A program made the position numbers and the translations under genes. A model generated the notes under the pieces. It was not told the origin of the DNA and ran no database searches. It saw only the letters and a list, made by a program, of their open reading frames with translations. Below are positions 1-8,145 of a stretch of 64,000 nt of DNA, one piece after another. The stretch is from contig NZ_NISX01000015.1 in NCBI RefSeq assembly GCF_002591895.1, positions 53,866 through 117,865 of the forward strand, given 5' to 3'. The DNA is from Lacimicrobium alkaliphilum (GTDB lineage Bacteria; Pseudomonadota; Gammaproteobacteria; Enterobacterales; Alteromonadaceae). Numbering within the stretch: the first letter of the stretch is position 1; every line of letters starts with the position of its first letter.

Positions 1-13
1 CGCGAAACAAATC

Positions 14-532
14 ATGGGCTGGACACAAAGTCTGATCCTTAATTCACAGCATGGAACGACAAACAAATTTATATCCGCCTGCCTGACCAAAGGCGGCGCC
101 GAGGGCTGGGTTCAGGTGGAGCTGGACGCGGTCTACAAGACCTTGCCTGGTAACCCGGCGGTGCAGCGTGAGCAGGCTATCTATACTGATCGAAACTTAT
201 CTGTAGACTTTCTGATTACTAATGCTGATGGCGTAATGTGTATAGAGCTAAAGGTTGAGTCTTTGTTTCAAAGCTCGGGTGACGGTCATGTAACAATACC
301 GCACGGGGGCTGGAAAAAAGTACAGGACGATGTGCGAAAACTATCTGAAGACAGAAATGCAACGTATGCCGCGGCAGATGCCTGCGTTGTTGCGCTAGCC
401 TGGTCAGAGGAATTAACCAGCGCTATCTCACAATGGTTATCGCACTCCGGCCTTGAGTACGAACAGGAAATCATCGATGTCGTTAACGATAGCGCCTACA
501 GAGTCAGTGTGTTCGTTATTAAAGTTGGCTGA
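14..532 (+). CDS. Hypothetical protein with PD-(D/E)XK nuclease-like core (5' end may lie outside the window)
   Basis: 172 residues from the ATG at 14, but the frame stays open to the window edge, so the true start may be upstream. I do not recognise a named family. The middle of the protein has a hydrophobic strand with Asp65, then a hydrophobic strand ending in Glu78-Leu-Lys80, and an earlier Glu53. That E ... D-x(12)-E-x-K arrangement is the usual signature of the PD-(D/E)XK nuclease fold. No membrane segment or signal peptide is seen. The role as a nuclease is inference; it could equally be a catalytically dead member or a chance motif. It lies beside other poorly conserved genes, which fits an accessory region. 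Confidence 0.6.
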   Translation: MGWTQSLILNSQHGTTNKFISACLTKGGAEGWVQVELDAVYKTLPGNPAVQREQAIYTDRNLSVDFLITNADGVMCIELKVESLFQSSGDGHVTIPHGGWKKVQDDVRKLSEDRNATYAAADACVVALAWSEELTSAISQWLSHSGLEYEQEIIDVVNDSAYRVSVFVIKVG

Positions 533-984
533 TGGTGGGTGAATTACTGGGGCAGTCAGAGATAATCATCTCTGACTGTATTATTGTGGTCAGAAGGCAA
601 CAATCCACTTAATCCGCAACGCCAGGCTCACAACAAATAGCGCAACGCAGAATTAGGCCAGTTGATGTCTCAGCCAATATTCACGAGAACATTACAGAAC
701 ACGGCAAGGCATTCTGATAAACGGCACCTTTGAATATTCTGTCGGACCATCCTGCGACCGTGTCATCGCCCAAACCACCGGCGTCATAAAAGTCGGGCAT
801 GACCTGTTTGTTTTCCCGGATGCCCATAAAGTTTTCTTTTTGCGATGCCAGTTCAGCGTCTCCCTCTGTTGCCATGAATTTATGAGTGGTACATTAACTT
901 TCAGGAAATTGTTATTGTCAGGATCGGGCCGATCAAACTCCGCCAGGTTCAAAAAGTAAGCTCCTATTCAGGGCCACAAAGATT
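533..984. other. Intergenic stretch with degenerate coding-like sequence
   Basis: About 450 bases without a convincing gene. On the minus strand two overlapping short open frames (952-692 and 875-681) together read like a decayed protein. The first begins with residues such as FDRPDPDNNNFLKVNV, which faintly resembles the N-terminal region of type I restriction HsdR proteins. Neither has a good ribosome binding site, and they are in different frames. A gene remnant is possible but unproven. Confidence 0.3.
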
Positions 985-2211
985 ATGATCAAACACTTTT
1001 ATTCATCCAGAGCCTTTTCACTACCAAAATACTTCTTCAGTAAGCACCTCGACCAGCTAAAAACGTTGAATGAAGTGGAACGGCTTGACGGGCTTTTTGA
1101 TCACAACCGTTATCTGAAACGAAATCGTATATTCACCTTTTCGTTAGGCACAATCGCCCTGGAGTTCGGTGAAACCTCCGTCGATGTGGCCTATCAGGTG
1201 ATGATACATTCTTCTGACAATCTGGTGATCATCGCCCAATGCGCAGCAAAAGACCCCTTAACCGGGAAAGATATTGAGAAAATCAGAACAAACTGGATCC
1301 CCAGAGAAGAGATTTTCTCTTTAAAGGGGAAAGGCATCAATATCCGCCACGTTTTAAATCTGGGCTTTTTTCTTTTCTTTGCAAAAGTAAAAGAACAAGA
1401 GGTGTCAGTTGACGACTTCTTTGAATTGAAAGAGCTTGATTCCGGTAAATATAATGATCCGGATATTGGAACAGTAGAGAAGGTTTACAGTCATTTTAAA
1501 TTATCTAAAGACTACTTCTTTATTCCTTCCATGTATGGAACAACATTTTTGCTCGAAGATGAGGATTGGCGCTCGCTGGCTAGCTCACAGGGGCAACGGT
1601 TAAGTTGTGGTATCAAGGTCGAAGTGCATCGCAATTATGCTTACTTTATCACGCATGCACAGAGTCAGGACTATTGCTATCAGTTAGCCTTCTTTAATCT
1701 GCTTAAGCATTTAAAAAACAGAATTGGCAGTGAAATATCTCTGATGCTTGATGACATCGGCTCCGCGTCCAAAAGTGACTACCCCGGGTTGCTGGATAAA
1801 AGCACCACGTTGCAAAGAGAATTGACGGTGAATTATGATGAATTCAATAACATGAATATCTGGCATAACGAGAGCATTCTGGAGTTCTCCTGGCATATCA
1901 GATCGTCTGGTGGATGGGGGCTGGAACGGGAGTTTGAAGAAACGCACAACAAGCTGAGAGATTTCGTAGATCTGACAACCGAAATGTCGAAAGGAAAGTT
2001 TCAGTCCTTTATGGACACCATCTCTTTGCTGGTTGGTGTACTCGGGGTTTTTGCGTTTTTCGATTTAGTGCAGATATTAAATGATGAACCTTACAAGCAT
2101 ATTCATTGGGTGATTTCATTCTCTGTAATTATTGTATTACTACCTTTGTTTCTGATATTTCTGGCTAAAAAGTCTAAATCTTTTATGCGCTTTATTAACC
2201 GCTTCCTATAG
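985..2211 (+). CDS. Hypothetical protein with two C-terminal membrane helices
   Basis: 408 residues, start ATG at 985. The first 330 or so residues are soluble, rich in aromatic and charged residues, with no motif I recognise. Around residues 320-345 a helix leads into two strongly hydrophobic segments (about 346-364 and 374-398) and a short basic tail, so the large N-terminal domain probably sits in the cytoplasm anchored by a helical hairpin. That topology resembles CorA-like channels or membrane-anchored effectors of defence systems, but the CorA GMN motif is absent. Base composition is more AT-rich than the housekeeping genes downstream. Function unknown. Confidence 0.6.
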   Translation: MIKHFYSSRAFSLPKYFFSKHLDQLKTLNEVERLDGLFDHNRYLKRNRIFTFSLGTIALEFGETSVDVAYQVMIHSSDNLVIIAQCAAKDPLTGKDIEKIRTNWIPREEIFSLKGKGINIRHVLNLGFFLFFAKVKEQEVSVDDFFELKELDSGKYNDPDIGTVEKVYSHFKLSKDYFFIPSMYGTTFLLEDEDWRSLASSQGQRLSCGIKVEVHRNYAYFITHAQSQDYCYQLAFFNLLKHLKNRIGSEISLMLDDIGSASKSDYPGLLDKSTTLQRELTVNYDEFNNMNIWHNESILEFSWHIRSSGGWGLEREFEETHNKLRDFVDLTTEMSKGKFQSFMDTISLLVGVLGVFAFFDLVQILNDEPYKHIHWVISFSVIIVLLPLFLIFLAKKSKSFMRFINRFL

Positions 2212-2240
2212 CAGGACTGGTGTTGTTAAAGCGCTATTTT

Positions 2241-2447
2241 TCAGCTTGGAATCAGCCACTTAACGAATATAATCAGGCTGATCACAAACAGGGCGACGAA
2301 AACTACGCCCACGATCAGAAAGGGTAAAATGGACTGATGTGAGGAAAAATCTGCCTGGCGCTTTTTCTCGCTCTGTACGCCAAACATGCTGGCCGCTACG
2401 CTTTTTATCACTTCCCACCAGGACATTTTGCTATTGGCTTCAGACAT
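2241..2447 (-). CDS. DUF2970 family small membrane protein
   Basis: 68 residues. The first half, with a WWEVIKSVAASMFGVQSEKK core, followed by a single long hydrophobic helix (about residues 42-65), matches the DUF2970 family of gammaproteobacterial small inner-membrane proteins. Function is unknown for the family. The start codon overlaps the stop codon of the upstream gene as TGATG at 2445-2449, so translation of the pair is probably coupled. Confidence 0.8.
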   Translation of the reverse strand: MSEANSKMSWWEVIKSVAASMFGVQSEKKRQADFSSHQSILPFLIVGVVFVALFVISLIIFVKWLIPS

Positions 2448-2749
2448 CAGTTGGCCGGGATATGATCGGTGTTGCTGTCAGAGCTTCTGGAAAGCAATTC
2501 GAGCAAATCCAGAAAATGGAACTGAATACCTTGCTGGCTGCCGGAAAGCCATGAAGCCCAGCTAACATCCTGCTGGGCGCCCTTCGCGCAGCGATTCTGC
2601 GGATGGCTTACGGGCAGGCTGGTGTCTACCTGGGCAGTACTGTTCCCACAGTCAATGCCGTACTCACTTTTATCGCAATAGGCGGACCACCCCACAACAA
2701 GAGAAAGGGCCAGCGCGATGCCTGCAATCATCCTGATTTTACCCGTCAT
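2447..2749 (-). CDS. Small hypothetical exported or membrane protein
   Basis: 100 residues. An N-terminal basic stretch and hydrophobic segment (about residues 7-22) look like a signal anchor or signal peptide; the rest is polar with three cysteines. No family recognised. It overlaps the downstream DUF2970 gene in a TGATG arrangement, which supports both being real genes of one short operon. Confidence 0.5.
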   Translation of the reverse strand: MTGKIRMIAGIALALSLVVGWSAYCDKSEYGIDCGNSTAQVDTSLPVSHPQNRCAKGAQQDVSWASWLSGSQQGIQFHFLDLLELLSRSSDSNTDHIPAN

Positions 2750-2846
2750 ATGAACACCAGATAGTTACTAAACCACTGGTATTATACGCAAGATTAATAA
2801 TTGAACAACGGGGCTGGTCGGTAAAATAGCTGGCTTTATCGCAAGA

Positions 2847-2920
2847 GTAATACCTATCTGCATAGATAAGCCCTTCTGACTCACTCTGAGAGTGAAATTA
2901 TCTATTCGGATTGGTATTAC
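2847..2920. repeat. Imperfect 74-bp palindromic element
   Basis: Outer arms GTAATACC (2847-2854) and GGTATTAC (2913-2920) are perfect inverted repeats. Pairing continues inward for about 15 more positions with three mismatches, and the centre holds a second perfect hairpin TCACTCT/AGAGTGA (2881-2895). This is the shape of a REP- or MITE-like dispersed element. No complete second copy was found in this window. Confidence 0.6.
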
Positions 2921-2945
2921 GGGCCACGCCGAATCGGTGGCCCGT
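2919..2945 (-). terminator. Hairpin downstream of the TorF porin gene
   Basis: Perfect 9-bp GC-rich stem ACGGGCCAC/GTGGCCCGT with a 9-nt loop, 51 bases past the porin stop. There is no clear U-run after it on the minus strand, so it may be an RNA-stabilising hairpin rather than a true intrinsic terminator. Confidence 0.45.
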
Positions 2946-2996
2946 GAAAGGGTTTGAGCACCAGAGCGGTGATCAAATCATATACTGATATCCGGA

Positions 2997-3674
2997 TCAG
3001 AAAGAGGTACCCCAGCTGACAACAAACTTGGTGTCGTCATCGCCGGATTCTTCCTGCGCTTTTGAAATGCTGAAGGTAAAATCACCCTTGCTTAAATCGG
3101 CCTGAACATGGCTGTAATTCCAGTCACCCCAGACACTCTCGTCGATATCAAAATCATAGTAGCCGTAGGTCAGGCCCAGTGAGTACTCCTGGGGCAGGTC
3201 AAAGCCGTAACTGACATGGTAATAGATGTCGCCCTGGCCGAACGGTGCGTCATCATCAGCATCGGCATTCAGGGTGTAGGCCAGGCCAAAGCCGAAACCA
3301 CCGAAGCTACCGTTAGCATAGGCTTCACCAAAGTTGGATTCGTCGTATTCTTCTTCAGGGTAGGCGTAATATACATAACCTACGTCATAGCCAAAGTCAC
3401 CGGCCTCACCGGCATAGCCAAAGTACCAGTTTGTTTCCGCACCATCGCCGTTACCCCAGTCAACGGAGCCAATCCAGGTGCCGGCATAGAGGCCACTCTC
3501 ATGTTCATAATCCAGGCCACCGGAAACAGAGGGGCCATCGGCGCTTTGCGTGACACCACGCCACAGGTAGTTGCTGGTTACGCCAATGTTGGCGCTGACT
3601 TCGGCGATACTGGCCTGACTGTAAAATACACTGCCCAGTGCAGCAGCGATCAATGCTTTGTGCATTTGTCTCAT
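2997..3674 (-). CDS. TorF family putative porin (TIGR02001-like)
   Basis: 225 residues. The signal peptide ends near SQASIA, and the mature part starts with the SANIGVTSNYLWRGVTQS block typical of the Gcw_chp/TorF family of outer-membrane beta-barrels. The rest is alternating aromatic strands with acidic turns and a C-terminal Phe, as expected for BamA-dependent barrels. AGGAGA lies 7 bases before the chosen ATG at 3674. Substrate is unknown for the family. It is monocistronic and followed by a hairpin and a palindromic repeat. Confidence 0.85.
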   Translation of the reverse strand: MRQMHKALIAAALGSVFYSQASIAEVSANIGVTSNYLWRGVTQSADGPSVSGGLDYEHESGLYAGTWIGSVDWGNGDGAETNWYFGYAGEAGDFGYDVGYVYYAYPEEEYDESNFGEAYANGSFGGFGFGLAYTLNADADDDAPFGQGDIYYHVSYGFDLPQEYSLGLTYGYYDFDIDESVWGDWNYSHVQADLSKGDFTFSISKAQEESGDDDTKFVVSWGTSF

Positions 3675-3965
3675 TCTTGTGTCTCCTGATTGTAATAATG
3701 TGCACTAAGGCTGGAGCAAAGTTGGTGCCGCCTTGCCATCTTTTTATCCCTTACGAATTAACCTCGCTTAACTTATTGATATTTATAGGTTAAATGTGGT
3801 CATTCTAAAGGTAAACCAGTGAGGAAGTGGCAGCGGCGCTGTGTTGTCAGATGGCCGTTGCACCATCATGGAGCGTGAGGGCGGCTGATGGTGCAGTGCT
3901 GAGCCTTTTCTGTAACAGGTAAATTGGGTAGAGTAACAGCCCATTGCCAACAGATTAGATATGTC

Positions 3966-4634
3966 ATGCAGCCACATCTTATTGCGCCCTCGATTTTATC
4001 TGCTGATTTTGCCCGTCTGGGTGAAGAAGTGGACGCCGTGCTGGATGCCGGTGCCGATATTATTCACTTCGACGTGATGGATAATCACTACGTGCCTAAT
4101 CTTACCTTCGGGCCGATGATCTGCAGTGCACTGAGAAAACATGGTGTAAAGGCGGATATTGATGTGCACCTGATGGTAAAGCCCGTAGACAGCATGATAG
4201 AGATGTTTGCCGAGGCCGGCGCCAGCATGATCAGTTTTCATCCGGAAGCCTCCGAGCACATCGATCGCAGCGTACAACTGATTAAACAGGCCGGTTGTCA
4301 GGCTGGTCTGGCATTAAATCCCGCAACGCCACTGCATTATCTGGATCATATGCTGGATAAGCTGGATTATGTGCTGCTGATGTCGGTAAACCCGGGTTTT
4401 GGTGGCCAGAGCTTTATTCCCTCCACGCTGGAAAAGGTGGCCCAGGTGAAAAAGCGTATTGCCGCCAGTGGCAGAAATATTCGTATCGAAATTGACGGCG
4501 GCGTAAAAGTCGATAATATTCGCGCCATCGCTGAGGCTGGCGTCGATATCTTTGTGGCCGGCTCGGCAATATTTAACCAACCGGATTATGCCAAAGTGAT
4601 TGCTCAGATGCGCGAGCAACTGGCCGGACTCTGA
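3966..4634 (+). CDS. rpe: Ribulose-phosphate 3-epimerase
   Basis: 222 residues. Interconverts D-ribulose 5-phosphate and D-xylulose 5-phosphate in the pentose phosphate pathway, cytosolic. Family motifs are present in order: [14 protein letters not shown] at the N-terminus, [30 protein letters not shown] and the phosphate-binding IEIDGGV followed by GSAIF. A longer in-frame start at 3924 exists, but the family starts just before the IAPSILSAD block, so the ATG at 3966 is chosen. The gene ends 33 bases before trpS, an arrangement common in gammaproteobacteria (gph usually sits between them and is missing here). Confidence 0.95.
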   Translation: MQPHLIAPSILSADFARLGEEVDAVLDAGADIIHFDVMDNHYVPNLTFGPMICSALRKHGVKADIDVHLMVKPVDSMIEMFAEAGASMISFHPEASEHIDRSVQLIKQAGCQAGLALNPATPLHYLDHMLDKLDYVLLMSVNPGFGGQSFIPSTLEKVAQVKKRIAASGRNIRIEIDGGVKVDNIRAIAEAGVDIFVAGSAIFNQPDYAKVIAQMREQLAGL

Positions 4635-4667
4635 GCTCCAGAATTGTATTTAAAGGATCACCTTAAA

Positions 4668-5672
4668 ATGAGTAAACCCATTGTATTAAGCGGCTGTCAG
4701 CCATCGGGACAACTGACCATAGGTAACTATATGGGGGCGCTGAAACAATGGGTGGCCATGCAGCAGGATTATGACTGCCTGTATATGCTGGTGGATCTGC
4801 ATGCCATTACCGTGCGTCAGGAAGCTAAGGCTTTGCATGAGGCGACTCTGGATGGTCTTGCCCTGTATCTGGCCTGCGGCATTGACCCTCAGCAGAGCAC
4901 CCTGTTTATTCAGTCGCAGGTGCCTGAGCATGCGCAACTGGCCTGGGTACTGAATTGCTATACCCAGATGGGTGAGCTGAACCGTATGACCCAGTTTAAA
5001 GACAAATCCGCCCGCAATATCAACAATATTAACGCCGGGTTATATACCTACCCGATTCTGATGGCCGCCGATATTCTGATTTATCAGGCCAATCAGGTGC
5101 CGGTGGGCGATGATCAGAAACAGCATCTGGAATTAGCCCGGGATGTAGCGACCCGCTTTAACAATATTTATGGTGAAACCTTTCAGATCCCTGAGCCCTA
5201 TATCCCTGAATTTGGTGCGCGGATCATGAGCCTGCAGGATCCGGCAAAGAAAATGTCCAAGTCTGATGACAATCCCAACAACTTTGTGGGCTTGCTGGAA
5301 GAGCCAAAGAAGATTGCTAAGAAGATTAAAAAAGCGGTTACGGACTCCGATGAACAGGCCCGGATTTATTTCGACCCGCAGGAAAAGGCCGGTGTATCCA
5401 ATCTGCTGACGCTGCTCAGTGGCGCTACCGGTAAATCCATAAATGACCTGGTGCCAGACTATGAAGGCAAGATGTACGGCCATCTGAAAACCGATGTGGC
5501 CGATGCCGTGGTGGCGCTGTTGGAACCGATCCAGACCCGCTTTCACGAGCTGCGTAATGATCGCAGTGAGCTGGATCGTGTTATGAAAGAAGGTGCAGAT
5601 AAGGCCAGTGAGCGCGCCGCCGTAACCCTGAAAAAAGTCTACGAGGCGGTGGGCTTTATTCCCCACCCTTAA
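4668..5672 (+). CDS. trpS: Tryptophanyl-tRNA synthetase
   Basis: 334 residues, the usual bacterial TrpS length. Class I aminoacyl-tRNA synthetase charging tRNA-Trp. The HIGH-equivalent TIGNYMGAL is at about residues 17-25 and the KMSKS motif appears as KKMSKSDDN. An upstream in-frame start at 4644 is ignored because AAGGA precedes the ATG at 4668 and homologues begin at this position. It lies directly after rpe and probably shares its transcript. Confidence 0.95.
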   Translation: MSKPIVLSGCQPSGQLTIGNYMGALKQWVAMQQDYDCLYMLVDLHAITVRQEAKALHEATLDGLALYLACGIDPQQSTLFIQSQVPEHAQLAWVLNCYTQMGELNRMTQFKDKSARNINNINAGLYTYPILMAADILIYQANQVPVGDDQKQHLELARDVATRFNNIYGETFQIPEPYIPEFGARIMSLQDPAKKMSKSDDNPNNFVGLLEEPKKIAKKIKKAVTDSDEQARIYFDPQEKAGVSNLLTLLSGATGKSINDLVPDYEGKMYGHLKTDVADAVVALLEPIQTRFHELRNDRSELDRVMKEGADKASERAAVTLKKVYEAVGFIPHP

Positions 5673-6087
5673 CAGGAGCCTTTCAGACCTCACTGGTGTT
5701 CGTATTTAAGCGCTATCATGCTTTTCTAAAGTGGCTCCAGTGTGGTTTTCCACAGTCCAGACTGCTTCGCCTGAAGTTGTATCTCTTTAGCATAAATTCT
5801 CATCTGTTTAAAAGGGGGCCGCCAGCGCTTGCTGTCCTGAAAGGCTGTATCGTATTTAGACTGTAAAAATACTGATGTTTTATTTGTAATTACGGTTAAT
5901 CTGCTATTAAGTGAATAGAACACCAATTCGCATCATTTCATCAGGATTCACACAAGTAGAAATGACAGATGAGTCTGAACACTTACTTTTGCTGGTAAAG
6001 GTTTGTCCTGCTCGCGCTTGACTCAACAGCATTGGTTTCTGTGCTTTATGCCTTTCAGGTATCTCTGTTTGTAAATTAGGAGGAGTA
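5673..6087. other. Intergenic region before the signalling block
   Basis: About 415 bases with no supported gene. A minus-strand open frame (5926-5726) lacks a ribosome binding site. Its last residues, GLWKTTLEPL, resemble the C-terminus of the PhoD gene elsewhere in the window, so a decayed phoD 3' end is conceivable. An AGGAGGAG-type ribosome binding site for the receiver gene is present at about 6078-6085. Confidence 0.3.
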
Positions 6088-6477
6088 ATGTCTGATCTTA
6101 GAAAAGTCCTGTACGTTGAAGACGATCCTGACATTCGCGAGATTGCTGAGCTTGCTCTGGAGGATGTGGGGGGGCTGATACTTAATTCGTGCGCCTCCGG
6201 GGAACTGGCTATACAACAGCTTGAAGTGTTTAAACCACAGGTGATTCTGCTGGACGTTATGATGCCTGGAATGGACGGCCCTGAAACATTATCAGCAATG
6301 AGAGATATGGGGGTGATAACCGACACTGTGCTGGTTATCTTTATGACCGCTAAAGTTCACCCTGACGAGTTGCAGCGCTATAAAAATTTGGGTGTTGAAC
6401 AGGTGATTTCAAAACCCTTCGACCCTATGACCCTGGCGGATGAAGTACGCGCTTTGTGGGATACGTTCAATGCCTGA
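6088..6477 (+). CDS. Single-domain response regulator (REC)
   Basis: 129 residues forming one receiver domain and nothing else. The acidic pair Asp12-Asp13, phospho-acceptor Asp56 in LLDVMMPGMDG, the Thr of the FMTAK strand and the Lys of ISKPFDP are all in place, so phosphorylation competence is expected. With no output domain it may act as a phosphate shuttle or bind a partner protein. An AGGAGGAG sequence is just upstream. It overlaps the next gene by 8 bases and heads a run of signalling genes whose HPt domains and hybrid kinases are plausible partners. Confidence 0.9.
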   Translation: MSDLRKVLYVEDDPDIREIAELALEDVGGLILNSCASGELAIQQLEVFKPQVILLDVMMPGMDGPETLSAMRDMGVITDTVLVIFMTAKVHPDELQRYKNLGVEQVISKPFDPMTLADEVRALWDTFNA

Positions 6478-7165
6478 TTCAACCAACTCCCCTCAGCCCG
6501 GCAATCGTCTGGAACAATTAAAAGAAGCTTATAAAAAGCGTTTGACATTGGAATTTGCCAGGCTGCGTGAAATAGAGTCACATCTTTTGCAAGACAACAC
6601 TCGTCAGGAATCGCTGGATGCACTGCATTCTGCTTTGCATACTATAGCTGGTGCGGCTGGCACCTTTGGTTTTCATACACTTGGCGAGGCTGCACGTGAA
6701 TTTGAACAACGGGTTGCAAAGCAATTATCTCAGACTGAAAGCCTGGGTACGCTACCGGGAGGTTGGCTGAACAAGTTGCAAATCGCTCTTGATGCTGACA
6801 ACAGTAAAGTAAAACACAGTCTGGAAACAACGCAGCAAAGAGGCATTGAGGGCGGCCCAACCATTTGGCTGGTGGAGCGCGACAATATGTTGGCTAATTA
6901 TGCAAAAAATCAGCTCACCAGTTTTGGTTTTCAGGTTCATTGCCTGAGTGATGCCAATGAGCTGGAGAAATGCCGCTCACACCCACCGGATCTGCTGCTT
7001 ATTGATCATCATGCAATTGGAGCAGCGGATTTTGGCGCCGATTTGGCTGTCTTTTGGAAGGCAATTTTAAGTAATTATGATTGCCCCGTGTTTTTCACTG
7101 GTGCTGAAGAAAGCTTCAATGCACGACTTCAGGCGCTGCGGGCTGGGGGCAGGGGTATTTTGTGA
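6470..7165 (+). CDS. HPt and first receiver of a frameshifted HPt-REC-REC-GGDEF protein (5' part)
   Basis: 231 residues from the ATG at 6470, which overlaps the stop of the preceding gene. Residues 20-115 form a histidine phosphotransfer domain with His57 in ALHTIAGAAGTFGF. Residues 140-231 form a receiver that keeps Asp in LLLIDHH but has lost the usual acidic pair. The frame stops right after LRAGG, just before the conserved receiver Lys. The missing continuation, GYFVKPLD, is found in the next frame, and the intact paralogue at 13103-15559 reads straight through the same point (VRAGG ... SKPLD). This is therefore the 5' half of one gene broken by a one-base deletion in a G tract near 7145-7149. 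Confidence 0.8.
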   Translation: MPDSTNSPQPGNRLEQLKEAYKKRLTLEFARLREIESHLLQDNTRQESLDALHSALHTIAGAAGTFGFHTLGEAAREFEQRVAKQLSQTESLGTLPGGWLNKLQIALDADNSKVKHSLETTQQRGIEGGPTIWLVERDNMLANYAKNQLTSFGFQVHCLSDANELEKCRSHPPDLLLIDHHAIGAADFGADLAVFWKAILSNYDCPVFFTGAEESFNARLQALRAGGRGIL

Positions 7166-8112
7166 AACCTCTGGACATGATAAAGCTGGCCTCGAAAACC
7201 ACGCTTATTCTCGGGTGTGAGAACACCCAGCCAGAGCGGGTGATGATTATTGAGGATGACAAAGCGCTGGCTGCCCACTGCCAGACTGTTCTTGAAACAG
7301 CTGGAATGAAAGTCGCTACACTGGATAAACCGGAACACTTATTTGAAAGCATCAGCGAGTTCAATCCTGAACTGGTACTGATGGATCTCTGTTTGCCCAA
7401 TGTCACAGGAGCCGAGCTGGCGGCGCTTCTCACCCAAACGGAACGCTGGGCTCAACTACCGGTGATTTACCTCTCCGGTGAGTCCAGTTCAGCTCTTCGT
7501 AATCAGGCGTTGTTAAGGGGGGGCGATGCTTTTTTGGAGAAGCCCGTTGATAAGAAACTGCTGGTTAGCCTTTGTCAGGCCAGAATACGCAGGCTGCGGG
7601 AGCTAGACCGCACCCGAAACCTGGATAGTCTCACCGGCTTGCTGAAGCACGGCAGTATCAAGGAGGCTTTGCAGATGCAATGGCAACTAACGCAGCGTCG
7701 TCCACAGATCTTCAGTGTTGTTATGCTGGATATTGACCACTTCAAAGCCGTCAACGATACCTATGGCCATGCGGTCGGCGATCTGGTGATTGCCGCTGTC
7801 GGAACCCTGTTGCGGCAGCACTTCAGAACAACCGACACACTCGGTCGTTATGGTGGTGAGGAATTTACCCTGGTGTTGCCGGATTGCGACGTAAGCCAGG
7901 CCGAACAGCAGGTAAACCGTCTGCGCGAAGACTTTGGTGCGATCAAGTTCAGGGCAGACAGCAAAGCATTCTCATGCACTATTTCAGCCGGTGTAGCCGA
8001 TAATAAGCAGTTTCTGACAGACAGCGCGGACGAGCTGCTGAACCGCGCTGACAAAGCCTTATATGACGCCAAAGATGGTGGGCGGAATCGCGTGGTTTCA
8101 GCCAAACTTTAG
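7162..8112 (+). CDS. Second receiver and GGDEF diguanylate cyclase of the frameshifted protein (3' part)
   Basis: 316 residues if started at the GTG at 7162, but this is probably not a natural start; it continues the protein of 6470-7165 in the -1 frame. A receiver (residues 29-145) has the acidic pair in IIEDD, Asp in LMDLCLPN and Lys in LEKPVD. The GGDEF domain (about 152-312) has the metal and substrate motif DIDHFKAVNDTYGH and an intact RYGGEEF, with RTTD five residues before it as a product-inhibition I-site. The domain should make c-di-GMP when phosphorylated, if it is translated at all (read-through, internal start, or a sequencing error in the G run). Confidence 0.8.
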   Translation: MKPLDMIKLASKTTLILGCENTQPERVMIIEDDKALAAHCQTVLETAGMKVATLDKPEHLFESISEFNPELVLMDLCLPNVTGAELAALLTQTERWAQLPVIYLSGESSSALRNQALLRGGDAFLEKPVDKKLLVSLCQARIRRLRELDRTRNLDSLTGLLKHGSIKEALQMQWQLTQRRPQIFSVVMLDIDHFKAVNDTYGHAVGDLVIAAVGTLLRQHFRTTDTLGRYGGEEFTLVLPDCDVSQAEQQVNRLREDFGAIKFRADSKAFSCTISAGVADNKQFLTDSADELLNRADKALYDAKDGGRNRVVSAKL

Positions 8113-8145
8113 TAGCGCTTAAACAGATCAGGTCAAGAGGTTTTT

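Noticed and set aside
681..952. Restriction HsdR-like fragments on the minus strand
   Set aside because: Resemblance is short and by eye only; kept as an intergenic note rather than a pseudogene call.
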